DNA of 64,000 nucleotides from Nocardia salmonicida NBRC 13393. Its GTDB lineage: Bacteria > Actinomycetota > Actinomycetes > Mycobacteriales > Mycobacteriaceae. The stretch is from NCBI RefSeq assembly GCF_001613085.1, contig NZ_BDBR01000002.1, positions 62,001 through 126,000 of the forward strand, read 5' to 3'. How positions within the stretch are numbered: position 1 is the stretch's first letter; every line of letters begins with the position of its first letter. The notes beneath the pieces are model-generated. The model was not told the DNA's origin. It saw nothing but the letters and a program-made list of their open reading frames with translations, and made no database searches. The position numbers and the translations under genes are program-made. This document shows positions 34,352 through 43,090 of this stretch, one piece after another.

Positions 34352-35017
34352 TCAGGCCTTGGCGAACCCGAACGCGCAGAAGTCCCAGACTTCACCCGCG
34401 GTGATCGGGTGCGCGGAGTCCTCGTCGGTACCGCCCGCCGACTGCGCGGTGAACATGACCGTCTGCATCACCACGGCGGCCATGCGGCGCGGGTTGAGGT
34501 CATCGCGCAGCGCACCGGCCTCCTTGGCCTGTTCCATCAGGTCGGTGAACAGGCTCAGCAGTGGCGCGTGCGCGATCTTGACCTGGGTGGGATGCGAGAC
34601 CAGCAGTTGCGGCGCGAAATCGGTGAACAGCGGACGCTGCGCGACCGGGTCGGGCCTACACAGTTCGAACAGCAATTCGACGGTGACCCGAAGGCGGTCC
34701 AGCGGTTCGGTCTTGCCCTCGGCGGCCGCCGCCAGCTGATCCGCGGTCCGGTTCAGCGCGTCCTCGAACAGGGCGAGCAACAGCTCGTGCTTGCCGTCGA
34801 ACTGCAGGTAGAAGCTGCGCAGTGACTGACGCGAACGGTCGACCACTTCTTGGACGGTGAAGTCGGTGGTGCCCTTTTCGGTGATGATGGCCTGCGCCGC
34901 GTCGAGGAACTTTTGCACCCGCTGCTCGGCGCGCAGTTTCGCCCCGCGGATGGACCGCTCGACGGCCCGCTGCTTCCAGGCGGGCTCTTCGCTGACGCTG
35001 GTCACGGTCGCCTCCAT
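34352..35017 (-). CDS. TetR-family transcription regulator
   Basis: A 221-residue regulator. The helix-turn-helix lies at about residues 50-80 (TTDFTVQEVVDRSRQSLRSF, then YLQFDGKHELL), after a charged N-terminal arm of about 30 residues. The C-terminal ligand domain (about 95-215) is not diagnostic. The divergent acyl-CoA dehydrogenase operon starts 164 bases away, with a GAGAATGCTATTCTC palindrome between them. Copies of that palindrome elsewhere suggest this protein governs most operons from 31.7 to 62 kb. Acyl-CoA ligands are common for TetR regulators of this kind. Confidence 0.9.
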   Translation of the reverse strand: MEATVTSVSEEPAWKQRAVERSIRGAKLRAEQRVQKFLDAAQAIITEKGTTDFTVQEVVDRSRQSLRSFYLQFDGKHELLLALFEDALNRTADQLAAAAEGKTEPLDRLRVTVELLFELCRPDPVAQRPLFTDFAPQLLVSHPTQVKIAHAPLLSLFTDLMEQAKEAGALRDDLNPRRMAAVVMQTVMFTAQSAGGTDEDSAHPITAGEVWDFCAFGFAKA

Positions 35018-35124
35018 CCTCGGTTATGTGTGCAGAACATGGATGCACTGTACCGGAGAACGTCATATCCATCGGTGGTCAGCCCTGCGTGTCCGCGATC
35101 TTGGAGACCATTACTTTCTTTCTA

Positions 35125-35141
35125 AGAGAATGCTATTCTCC
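35125..35141. promoter_or_regulatory. Probable TetR operator, site 2
   Basis: AGAGAATGCTATTCTCC, containing the perfect palindrome GAGAAT-GCT-ATTCTC (35126-35140). It lies in the divergent gap between the TetR gene and the acyl-CoA dehydrogenase gene at 35181. Confidence 0.8.
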
Positions 35142-35180
35142 GTACTGTTATCGACATCAGCCGACAAGGAGGCCCTCCGG

Positions 35181-36179
35181 ATGCTCGTGGAGTTCGACTC
35201 CGATCAACGGCTGTGGCAGGAGACTGTCCGCGCCGTTCTCGCCAAGGAGTGTCCGCCCGCACTGATCCGTGCGGTCGTGGACAAGGACGCCGATCCGGCC
35301 CCGCTGTGGCATACCTATGTCGAGCTGGGCTGGACCGAATTGACCGACGCCGCCGACGCGGTGGAACTGGCCATCGTGCTCGAGGAGCTGGGCCGGGCCA
35401 CCGATCCGACGCCCTATCTGGCGACCCTGAGCCAGTTCGCCCCGCTCGCGGCACAATTCGCGCAGGGCCCTCGCTCGGGGACGGCCGTGTTCACCGGTGT
35501 CACGGTGCAACGCGACGGCTCGGACTGGGTGCTCAACGGCACCGGCCACCATGTCCTCGACGGTGATCGAGCCGAGCAGTTCGCGGTCGTCACCGATGTC
35601 GGGGTGTTCGTCGTGGAGGCTTCCGAGGCGATCGCCCGGCGCACAGCGGTGTTCGACCCGGTCCTGCACCTCGCCGACGTGAGCTTCGTCGGGGTACGGG
35701 TGCGCGACGACCGCCGCGTCACCACCGTGCCGGAACGCGCTCGCCATCTCGCCCTGACCGGTTTGGCACTGACCATGGTCGGTGCCTGCCAGCGCATTCT
35801 GGACCTGGTGCTCGAGCATGTGCGCACGCGTCAGCAGTTCGGCGTCGCGCTCGGCTCGTTCCAGGCGGTCAAGCACAAGGCCGCAGACATGCAGATCGCC
35901 ATCGAACGGGCAAGGGCGCTGGCCTATTTCGCGGCGCTGACCATCGCCGCTGATGATCCACGCCGCCGGATCGCGGCCTCGATGGCCAAGGCCGCCGCCG
36001 GTGAATGCCAGTCCCTGGTGTTCCGTCACGGTGTGCAGTTGTTCGGCGGCATGGGCTTCACCTGGGAAAACGACCTGCAATTCGCGCTCAAGCGGGCCAA
36101 GGCCGGCGAGCTGCTGCTCGGCGGCGCGCACACGCATCGGGCGCTGATCGCCGAGGAGTACCGTGCAACTGACTTTTGA
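35181..36179 (+). CDS. Acyl-CoA dehydrogenase, beta subunit (pair 3)
   Basis: A 332-residue acyl-CoA dehydrogenase subunit with a shortened middle domain. RTRQQFGVALGSFQAVKHKAADM and QLFGGMGFTWENDLQFALKRA are the recognisable parts. No Glu occupies the alpha-subunit catalytic position (VGACQRIL). ATG 35181 follows AAGGAGG by eight bases. It overlaps its partner by 17 bases. The order small dehydrogenase, large dehydrogenase, crotonase resembles fadE18-fadE17-echA13 of M. tuberculosis as I recall it. Confidence 0.87.
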   Translation: MLVEFDSDQRLWQETVRAVLAKECPPALIRAVVDKDADPAPLWHTYVELGWTELTDAADAVELAIVLEELGRATDPTPYLATLSQFAPLAAQFAQGPRSGTAVFTGVTVQRDGSDWVLNGTGHHVLDGDRAEQFAVVTDVGVFVVEASEAIARRTAVFDPVLHLADVSFVGVRVRDDRRVTTVPERARHLALTGLALTMVGACQRILDLVLEHVRTRQQFGVALGSFQAVKHKAADMQIAIERARALAYFAALTIAADDPRRRIAASMAKAAAGECQSLVFRHGVQLFGGMGFTWENDLQFALKRAKAGELLLGGAHTHRALIAEEYRATDF

Positions 36180-37341
36180 CGCCGACGTCGAAGCCTTCCG
36201 GGCCGAATTCGTGGCCTTCCTGGCCGAGAACCTGCCCGACGCGGCGGTCGCGGGAGCGGACCGGGCTGGTTCCAGCGCCGATATTCCCGGCTGGGCTCGC
36301 GAGTGGCAGCGTCGCCAATTCGACAGCGGCTGGCTGCTTCCCGGCAACGCCCCGGAATACGGCGGCCGCAACGCGACCCTCGTGCAGCAGTATGTGCACC
36401 TGCAAGAGCTGTCCAAGCGGCACATGTATCACAGCTTCAACCCCCAGGGACTCGGCATCATCGCCGCCTCGTTGCTCTCCTTCGGCACCGAAGAGCAGAA
36501 GAAGAACTGGGCGGTGCCGATCCTGCGCGCCGAGATCACCGCGGCGCTCGGCATGAGCGAACCGGGCGCCGGGTCCGACCTGGCCGGTCTGCGGACCCGC
36601 GCCGTGCTCGACGGCGACCACTTCGTCGTGAACGGGCAGAAGGTCTGGACCTCCGGCGCCCACGACGCCGACGTGCTGCTCACTTTCGTCCGTACCGACC
36701 CGGACCTCCCCAAACACAAGGGGATCAGCGTGCTGCTGATCCCGACCGACACCCCGGGGGTGACGCGGCGGCCGTTCGCCTCGATCTGCGGTCCGCACGA
36801 CCTGGACTTCAACGAGGTGTTCTTCGAAAACGTGGTGGTGCCCGCGGAGAACCTCGTCGGCCCGCTGCACGGTGGCTGGGGTGTGGCCAACGGTTCGCTC
36901 GGCCACGAGCGCACACTGCTGTGGCTCAGCTTCGCCGAGCGGCTGCGGGAACTGATCGAAGACTTCCGGCCGAGCACGGTGCTAGAGCGCGACCACTACG
37001 CGACGATGGTCATGGACAACCAGGCCTTGCGCCTGCTCGGCTCGGCGGCACTGGCTCGCGCGGCCCGCGGCGACCAGGACGTCGCCGCGCTGTCGGTGCT
37101 CAAGGTGTTCGGCTCTGAGGCCGTGCAGAGCGCGGCGGAGCAGACCCTGCTCGCGGCGGGCTCGGACGGGCTCGTGCATCCGGCCATGACCGCGCCGTTC
37201 AATCCGCTGAATCTGGACAACTTCTCGTGCAGTTGGTTCGAGCGTTACGCGCGTAGCTTCGCGGGCACCATCGCCGGCGGCACCTCGGAAATCCAACGCA
37301 ACATCATCGCCGAGCGTGTGCTCGGTCTCCCTCGGAGCTGA
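36163..37341 (+). CDS. Acyl-CoA dehydrogenase, alpha subunit (pair 3)
   Basis: FAD acyl-CoA dehydrogenase of 392 residues. LGMSEPGAGSDLAGL and GGTSEIQRNIIAERVLGLP are the family signatures. E249 in LGHERTLL is the candidate catalytic base. GTG 36163 follows GAGGAG inside the preceding gene. The pair plus the crotonase form the first part of an operon that diverges from the TetR gene. Confidence 0.92.
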   Translation: MQLTFDADVEAFRAEFVAFLAENLPDAAVAGADRAGSSADIPGWAREWQRRQFDSGWLLPGNAPEYGGRNATLVQQYVHLQELSKRHMYHSFNPQGLGIIAASLLSFGTEEQKKNWAVPILRAEITAALGMSEPGAGSDLAGLRTRAVLDGDHFVVNGQKVWTSGAHDADVLLTFVRTDPDLPKHKGISVLLIPTDTPGVTRRPFASICGPHDLDFNEVFFENVVVPAENLVGPLHGGWGVANGSLGHERTLLWLSFAERLRELIEDFRPSTVLERDHYATMVMDNQALRLLGSAALARAARGDQDVAALSVLKVFGSEAVQSAAEQTLLAAGSDGLVHPAMTAPFNPLNLDNFSCSWFERYARSFAGTIAGGTSEIQRNIIAERVLGLPRS

Positions 37342-37351
37342 GGAGCTCGCT

Positions 37352-38134
37352 GTGTACATCCGCTACGAAGTCGCCGACAAGATCGCGACCATCACCCTGG
37401 ATCGGCCGGAGGCGGCCAACGCCCAGAACTCGGACCTGCTCGACGAACTCGACGCCGCGTGGACCCGCGCCGCCCAGGATCCCGAGGTCGCGGTGATCGT
37501 GTTGCGCGGCGAGGGTAAACACTTCTCGGCCGGTCACGATCTGAAAGATCGCTGGCCCTCCTCCGACGACATCACCCTGGAGTGGATCTATCAGAACGAG
37601 AGCCGACGCTACCTCGAGTACTCCCTGCGCTGGCGCAATGTGCCCAAGCCGTCCATCGCCGCGGTGCAGGGCCGGTGCATCGCCGGTGGTCTCCTGCTGT
37701 GCTGGCCCTGCGACCTGATCGTCGCCGCCGACGACGCGCTGTTCTCCGACCCGGTCGTGCTCATGGGCATCGGCGGCGTCGAATACCACGGGCACACCTG
37801 GGAACTCGGCGCGCGCAAGGCCAAGGAGATCCTGTTCACCGGCCGCGCGGTGACCGCGACGGAGGCCGAACAGGTCGGCATGGTGAACAAGGTGGTGCCG
37901 CGGGCCGAGCTCGACGAGCAGACCCGCGCGCTCGCTACCCGGATCGCCGCGATGCCGTCGTTCGGCTTGCGGCAGGCCAAACGCGCGGTCAACCAGACGC
38001 TCGACGTCCAGGGCTTCTACGCCGCCATCCAGTCCGTCTTCGATGTGCACTCGACCGGTCACGGGAACGCGTTGAGCGTGAACGGCTTTCCGATCCTGAT
38101 GGCGCTGGACGAGATGAAACAGAAGATCGAGTGA
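37352..38134 (+). CDS. Enoyl-CoA hydratase/isomerase family protein
   Basis: Crotonase of 260 residues. FSAGHDLKDRW and GRCIAGGLLLCWPCDL form the oxyanion hole. The first hydratase Glu position reads SDPVVLMG (no Glu), the second is kept in KEILFTG, and GIGGVEYHGHTWELG is distinctive. One catalytic Glu only suggests an isomerase, hydrolase or altered hydratase role. GTG 37352 follows AGGAG by seven bases and was chosen over an ATG at 37316 inside the previous gene. Confidence 0.87.
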   Translation: MYIRYEVADKIATITLDRPEAANAQNSDLLDELDAAWTRAAQDPEVAVIVLRGEGKHFSAGHDLKDRWPSSDDITLEWIYQNESRRYLEYSLRWRNVPKPSIAAVQGRCIAGGLLLCWPCDLIVAADDALFSDPVVLMGIGGVEYHGHTWELGARKAKEILFTGRAVTATEAEQVGMVNKVVPRAELDEQTRALATRIAAMPSFGLRQAKRAVNQTLDVQGFYAAIQSVFDVHSTGHGNALSVNGFPILMALDEMKQKIE

Positions 38135-38163
38135 TCCGTCGCTCATGAAGAGAGGTTCCACCA

Positions 38164-38664
38164 ATGCGAAATACACTGCGCCGCAAAGCGATGGCCTGTT
38201 GCGGTCTCGCGGCGATCGCCGTCGTCACGGTCACCGGCTGTGGCTCCGACGACGAGGGTTCGAGTAGTTCGTCGACCACCTCGGCGGTCGCCACCTCGGC
38301 CACGACCGCGGCGGCCGACCCGGCTGCGGTCAAGTCCATCACCGATGCCTACGTGCTGTTCTTCGACGGCAAGGCGCCGGCGGACAAGAAGGTCGCGGTC
38401 GTCGAGAAGGGTGCCGCGTTCACCCCGCTGCTGCAGGCCCAGGCGGCCAACCCGCAGGCGCAGAGCACCTCGGTCACCGTGGGCGGGGTGAAGCTGATCG
38501 ACGCCGACAATGCCGACGTCACCTATTCGCTGCTCATGAACGGCACCCCGGTGCTTCCCGATCAGACCGGTCAGGCGGTGCGTGAGGGCGGCCAGTGGAA
38601 GGTCGCCGCGGCCACCTACTGCGCGTTGATGGCGATTCAGGGCGGTACCTCGCCGGCTTGTTGA
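38164..38664 (+). CDS. MTB12-like secreted lipoprotein
   Basis: A 166-residue protein with a lipoprotein signal: charged start, hydrophobic stretch, and lipobox VTGC with C26 as the modified cysteine. A Ser/Thr-rich linker (residues 28-49) leads to a domain (about 52-166) with YVLFFDGKAPADKKVAVVEKG and a final TYCALMA..GGTSPAC, which I recognise as like the low-molecular-weight antigen MTB12 of mycobacteria. The molecular role of that family is not known to me. It sits 29 bases after the crotonase stop and before a strong terminator, so it belongs to the acyl-CoA dehydrogenase operon and could assist uptake at the envelope. Confidence 0.75.
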   Translation: MRNTLRRKAMACCGLAAIAVVTVTGCGSDDEGSSSSSTTSAVATSATTAAADPAAVKSITDAYVLFFDGKAPADKKVAVVEKGAAFTPLLQAQAANPQAQSTSVTVGGVKLIDADNADVTYSLLMNGTPVLPDQTGQAVREGGQWKVAAATYCALMAIQGGTSPAC

Positions 38665-38677
38665 GGTAGCCGAAACA

Positions 38678-38713
38678 GTGTGGCGCTCAGCGGTTTTCCG
38701 CTGGGCGCCACAC
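38678..38713 (+). terminator. Strong hairpin terminator
   Basis: GTGTGGCGCTCAGCGG (38678-38693) pairs with CCGCTGGGCGCCACAC (38698-38713) with one G-T wobble; loop TTTT. It separates the lipoprotein gene from the ABC transporter operon. Confidence 0.85.
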
Positions 38714-38805
38714 GTGTGCGCGGGGTGTGGCGAACGGCTGTCGATCACCGCCGCAAGGATTCGACATCGATCTTTCGTCAAAGTGTTAACTTTATTCTCT
38801 CTGAG

Positions 38806-38822
38806 TGAGAAGATGATTTCCG
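38806..38822. promoter_or_regulatory. Weak TetR-type operator before ABC operon
   Basis: TGAGAAGATGATTTCCG shares GAGAA and ATTTCC with the degenerate site at 52543. Just upstream, TTCTC (38795-38799) and GAGAA (38807-38811) form a further inverted repeat. The region 38785-38822 is the AT-rich part of the 238-base gap before the transporter operon and is the probable promoter. Confidence 0.4.
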
Positions 38823-38902
38823 ATATGGAGAGCGTCGACCGTAGACGCCTCGTTCGATGAGGAGCAGGGCTCGGCCGCCGAGCTTGTGTCAGGAGGACAT
38901 CG

Positions 38903-40279
38903 GTGAGATCGCAGCGAATATTCGTCGCCTTGATGGCGACTACGTTGTTGGTGGCGGGCTGTAGCGGCCGCACCGGCAGTGGCGTCGAAGAGACCGCCGC
39001 ACCGGGCGGCAAGGCGGTGACGAGCGAGTTCGGTGATCTGACCGGCGTCTGTCAGTCCGGCACGTCGACGAGTTCGCCCGCGCAGGGGGTGACGCCGCAG
39101 CAGATCGAAGTCGGTGTGTTCACCGACATGGGCTTCACCAAGAACCCCGAACTGGTCGATGCCGCCAAGGTCTTCACCTCCTGGTGCAACGACAACGGCG
39201 GAATCAACGGTCGCAAGCTGGCTTTCAACATCCGTGACGCGAAACTGCTCGAGGTCCGCCAGCGGATGCTGGAAGCCTGCCGCGAGGACTTCGCGCTGGT
39301 CGGCGGCTCCGCCGCACTCGATTCCCTCGGGGTCAAAGATCGGCTCTCCTGCACGCTGCCCGAGTTCCCCTCACAGGTGAGCCAGGCCGAGAACACCGGT
39401 TCGGATCTCCAAGTGGGGTCCGGCGCTTCCTCCGCGCGCCCCTACGACACCTACGCGGGCATGCATCAGTGGCTGTTCAAAGAGGCGTACCCGGCGTCGG
39501 CGGCCGCTGTCGGCATCATCGTGGCCGACTCGCCGGTGGTGAAATCCATGGCGGATCGGTACGGGGAGTCGTTGCCCGCCGAGGGCGCGACCCTGATCTA
39601 CAACGACCTCTACCCGGCGGCCGGAGTCTCGGATTGGACGCCCTACGCACAGTCCATCAAGGCGAAGGGCGTGAAGGGCCTGATCTTCCTCGGTGACTTC
39701 CGCAGCCTCGCCAAGCTCGAGGATGTGCTCACCAGCATGGACTACAAGCTGGACTGGGTCGACGTCACCAGCAACGCCTACACCCCCGCGTTCCTCGAAC
39801 TCGCCCGCACGTCCCTGTCCGCCCAGAACAACTTCGCCGACCTGTCGGGGACGGTGCCGCTGGAGTCTGCCGACAGTGCCCCCGCGGTGCAGCGGGCGAA
39901 GGATCTGTACGCACGGTACGCACCCGACGGGAAACTGACCTACAACGGGCTGCGCTCGCTGATCCAGTGGCTGTTGTTCGCGAAGGCGGCTTCGAGCTGC
40001 GGTGACAACCTCACCCGCACCTGCGTCGTGGAGACCGCGCGCAAGGAGACCGCGTGGACCGCGGGCGGTTTGCAGGCTCCCGCCGACATGTCGACCCACA
40101 CCGTGCCGCCCAAGTGCTTCAACGTGATGAAGGCGACCGCGCAGGGCTGGACGATCGCGGACTTCAAGCCCGACACCGGCCCGTTCCGCTGCGACATGAA
40201 GCCCTACGTCTACACCAAGGAATACGGCCGCCCGCTGACACTGGCCGACGTCGGCAAGAGCATGAGCGACGTCAAATAA
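38903..40279 (+). CDS. Branched-chain-type ABC transporter substrate-binding lipoprotein
   Basis: A 458-residue periplasmic-binding-fold protein (LivK/Peripla_BP_6 type). Lipobox LVAGC with C20, then a Ser/Thr/Gly-rich linker. The binding fold starts about residue 70 (IEVGVFTDMGFTKNPEL). It is longer than amino-acid-binding LivK and many relatives bind aromatic or alicyclic acids, which would suit the pathway. GTG 38903 follows AGGAGG. First gene of a five-gene transporter operon. Confidence 0.9.
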   Translation: MRSQRIFVALMATTLLVAGCSGRTGSGVEETAAPGGKAVTSEFGDLTGVCQSGTSTSSPAQGVTPQQIEVGVFTDMGFTKNPELVDAAKVFTSWCNDNGGINGRKLAFNIRDAKLLEVRQRMLEACREDFALVGGSAALDSLGVKDRLSCTLPEFPSQVSQAENTGSDLQVGSGASSARPYDTYAGMHQWLFKEAYPASAAAVGIIVADSPVVKSMADRYGESLPAEGATLIYNDLYPAAGVSDWTPYAQSIKAKGVKGLIFLGDFRSLAKLEDVLTSMDYKLDWVDVTSNAYTPAFLELARTSLSAQNNFADLSGTVPLESADSAPAVQRAKDLYARYAPDGKLTYNGLRSLIQWLLFAKAASSCGDNLTRTCVVETARKETAWTAGGLQAPADMSTHTVPPKCFNVMKATAQGWTIADFKPDTGPFRCDMKPYVYTKEYGRPLTLADVGKSMSDVK

Positions 40280-42399
40280 TGGAGCAGTTCATCGCTTTCG
40301 GCATCGTCGGGCTCAGTACCGCCGCGATCTACGCCATCATCGGTAGCGGCCTGGTCCTGACCTTCACCACGACCGGTGTCTTCAACTTCGCGCACGGCGC
40401 GGCGGGCATGATGTCGGCCTTCGTGTACTGGCAGTTCACGGTGGGCTGGGGCGTGCCGACGCCGATCGCGGTGGCCCTGGTGTTACTGGTGTTCGCGCCG
40501 CTGTTCGGGTTGGCGTTCGCGCAGGCACTGGCGCCGACCCAGGGGCTCGGCGACGCCGAGAAACTGGTCATGACGGTGGCGTTGCTCAGCGGCCTGATGC
40601 TCACCGCGCGCTGGATCTGGAATCCGGACGTGGCGCGCACCCTGCCGCGGTTCTTCGCCGAGCAACGTCCGCTGCACCTGGGATCGGTGACCATCACCTG
40701 GCATCAGGCGTTGACGATGGTCGTCGCGGTGGCCGTGGCCGTCGCTCTGCGCATTCTGCTGTACCGGACCAGAACCGGCGCGGAGATGCGGGCCACCGTC
40801 GACGATCGGGCCCTGGTCGGGCTCACCGGCGCCGACCCGCAGCGTGCCAACCGGGTGGCCTGGATGCTCGGCATCGAGTTGGCGGCCGTCGGCGGTATCC
40901 TCATCGCGCCGATGGTGGCCCTGGACGCGGCGCAGCTGTCGTTGCTGATCGTCAGCGCCTACAGCGCCGCGATCTTCGGGCGGCTGCGCAGTCTGCCGAT
41001 GACCTTTCTCGGTGCGGTCGTCGTCGGCTGCCTGGAGAGCTACCTCACGGGGTACCTGCCGCAGAACGAGTATCTGCCCGGATTGCGGCTGGCCGCGCCC
41101 GCGCTGCTGCTGCTGCTCGCGCTGCTGTTGTTCCCGCACGGGCGGTTGCGTGGGCGTGATCGGCGGTTGAGCCCCGTGCCGCTGCCGACTGTGCGTGGTT
41201 CGGCCGTGTTCGCGGTCGTCGTCGCGGTGGTCGGGGTCATGCTCGCCACTTTGCTCAGCGAAGCGGATCTGATCACCTACGGCCTGATCTTCGCCTTCGG
41301 GGTGATCGCGCTGTCGTTCGTCCCGCTCGCCGGTTTCGCGGGCCAGATCTCGCTGTGTCAGCTGAGCATCGCCGGGATCGGCGCGGTTGCCTACGCGCAT
41401 CTGGGGGCCGACGGGCAATGGTGGGCGTTGCTCGCCGCCATGGCGATCGCGGGCGCCGTCGGCGCGCTGATCGCGTTGCCTGCGCTGCGGTTGTCCGGGG
41501 TGTATCTCGCGCTCGGCACGGCCGCGTTCGCGGTCGTGCTCGACCGCTGGATCTTCACCCTGCCGTCGTTCGAGGTGTTCGGGGTGCGGATCGCCCTGTT
41601 CGATCAAGGATCGGTGGATCTGGTCGGCCCCAGCCTGTTCGGGATCCAGTTGACCAGTACCGCGCAGGTGACCGTTTTCGCGGCGGTCGTGCTCGGGCTG
41701 GCCGGATTCGGGGTGGCGATGCTGCGCCGGAGCCGACTCGGCAGACGGTTGATCGCCCTGCGCGACAGCGAGGCCGCCTACGCCACGCTCGGAGGGAACC
41801 TGCTGGCGGCCAAGATGCTGGTGTTCTCGCTGTCGGCGGCGATCGCCGGACTCGGCGGGGCGCTCTACGGTATGCAGTTGCGGTCGGTGACCGCCGAACA
41901 GTTCGGATTCGTCGCCGGCCTGCCGATCTTCTTGATCGTGGTGATCGCCGGGCTCGGCGCGGTCGGCAGCGGCTTGTTCACCGGCGCCGTCTATTCGGGA
42001 CCGCTCAACGCGATTCCGGTGCTGTTCCCGGCGCTGATGAACCTCGTCCACGTGTTGCCCGCGCTGGGTGGTATCGCGTTCAGCGGTGGATTCCTCGGCC
42101 AGGGCGCGTTGGCGCATATGCGCCGCGAATGGGCTGCGGCACTGCGTGATCGAGTCGTGATGGCGGTGCTGATCGGCGGCCTGGCCCTGCTGTGGGCGCT
42201 GCGCGTGGGTGACGTCGTCAACGGCTACGTGTTCACCGCCGGCGCGCTGATCGCCGCCATCGTCGTGCCGCGCTGGGCGAGTCGGCGTAACCGTCCGCCC
42301 ACGCCCGCGCAGGTGCCGGTCGAATGGCTCGGCATCGAACGGCCGTGGACCACAGCAGACAAGGAGATGCTCGATCGTGGCATCACTACTCGAAGTTGA
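40279..42399 (+). CDS. Fused LivH-LivM ABC transporter permease
   Basis: A 706-residue membrane protein joining the two permeases of a branched-chain-type ABC importer. The LivH-like half (about 1-295) starts GLSTAAIYAIIGSGLVLTF with the NFAHGA signature. The LivM-like half (about 310-650) has SLCQLSIAGIGAVAYAHLG, ALRLSGVYLALGTAAFA and RLIALRDSEAAYATLG, the EAA-type loop contacting the ATPase. A further hydrophobic pair and a hydrophilic tail (PPTPAQVPVEW) end the protein. ATG 40279 overlaps the previous stop. One chain can replace the usual heterodimer. Confidence 0.92.
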   Translation: MEQFIAFGIVGLSTAAIYAIIGSGLVLTFTTTGVFNFAHGAAGMMSAFVYWQFTVGWGVPTPIAVALVLLVFAPLFGLAFAQALAPTQGLGDAEKLVMTVALLSGLMLTARWIWNPDVARTLPRFFAEQRPLHLGSVTITWHQALTMVVAVAVAVALRILLYRTRTGAEMRATVDDRALVGLTGADPQRANRVAWMLGIELAAVGGILIAPMVALDAAQLSLLIVSAYSAAIFGRLRSLPMTFLGAVVVGCLESYLTGYLPQNEYLPGLRLAAPALLLLLALLLFPHGRLRGRDRRLSPVPLPTVRGSAVFAVVVAVVGVMLATLLSEADLITYGLIFAFGVIALSFVPLAGFAGQISLCQLSIAGIGAVAYAHLGADGQWWALLAAMAIAGAVGALIALPALRLSGVYLALGTAAFAVVLDRWIFTLPSFEVFGVRIALFDQGSVDLVGPSLFGIQLTSTAQVTVFAAVVLGLAGFGVAMLRRSRLGRRLIALRDSEAAYATLGGNLLAAKMLVFSLSAAIAGLGGALYGMQLRSVTAEQFGFVAGLPIFLIVVIAGLGAVGSGLFTGAVYSGPLNAIPVLFPALMNLVHVLPALGGIAFSGGFLGQGALAHMRREWAAALRDRVVMAVLIGGLALLWALRVGDVVNGYVFTAGALIAAIVVPRWASRRNRPPTPAQVPVEWLGIERPWTTADKEMLDRGITTRS

Positions 42400-43090
42400 G
42401 GAGGTCTCGGTGACCTTCGGTGGTCACCGCGCCCTCGACCGGGCCGGGTTGTGCGCCGAGGCGGGCCGGGTGACCGGCCTGATCGGTCCGAACGGCGCGG
42501 GCAAGAGCACCCTGTTCGACGTGATCTGCGGGTTGCGGCGACCGGTGACCGGCCGGGTCACGATGAACGGCCGCAATGTCACCCGGCTCGGGCCCGCCCG
42601 CCGGGCCGGGCACGGGCTGGCACGGACCTTTCAGCGGCTGGAACTGTTCGGCCGCTTGAGTGTTCGCGACAATCTACTGGTCGCCGCCGAGCTCGGACGA
42701 CACCGGCGCGACGCCGCCAGGATCGTCGACGAACTCCTCGGCAGGCTCGGCCTGGACGAGGTCGCCGACACCACCGCCGACGAGCTGCCGACCGGTACCG
42801 GTCGGCTGGTCGAGGTGGGCCGGGCGATGGCGGCTCGGCCCAGCGTGGTCCTGCTCGACGAGCCGGCGGCCGGCCTGGACCACACCGAAACCGAGCGGTT
42901 CGCCGCGCTGTTGCGGTCGCTGGCCGACGACGGTGTCGCGGTTCTGCTCGTGGAGCACGACATGGGCCTGGTCATGAACGTGTGCGATCAGCTCTACGTG
43001 CTCGACCTGGGCAAGATCATCAGCTCCGGTCCGCCCGAGGTGATCCGCCGTGACGCAGCCGTACTCGCCGCCTACCTAGGAGAAGGATGA
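42377..43090 (+). CDS. livG: ABC transporter ATP-binding protein, LivG type
   Basis: ATPase subunit of 237 residues. Walker A GPNGAGKS, Q-loop region ARTFQRLELF, signature region LPTGTGRLVEVGRAM, Walker B VVLLDEPAAGL and the switch histidine in LVEHDMGLV. GTG start lies 23 bases inside the permease gene. Pairs with the LivF-type ATPase downstream. Confidence 0.93.
   Translation: MASLLEVEEVSVTFGGHRALDRAGLCAEAGRVTGLIGPNGAGKSTLFDVICGLRRPVTGRVTMNGRNVTRLGPARRAGHGLARTFQRLELFGRLSVRDNLLVAAELGRHRRDAARIVDELLGRLGLDEVADTTADELPTGTGRLVEVGRAMAARPSVVLLDEPAAGLDHTETERFAALLRSLADDGVAVLLVEHDMGLVMNVCDQLYVLDLGKIISSGPPEVIRRDAAVLAAYLGEG

Noticed and set aside
40483-42117. Minus-strand frame of 544 codons under the LivHM permease
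   Set aside because: Gln/Arg/His-rich antisense of a hydrophobic membrane protein; no motif or ribosome site.
42377-43090. Odd ABC signature LPTGTGR in the LivG-type ATPase
   Set aside because: I recall similar LPxGTGR text in other actinobacterial LivG proteins, so it is not evidence of a defect.
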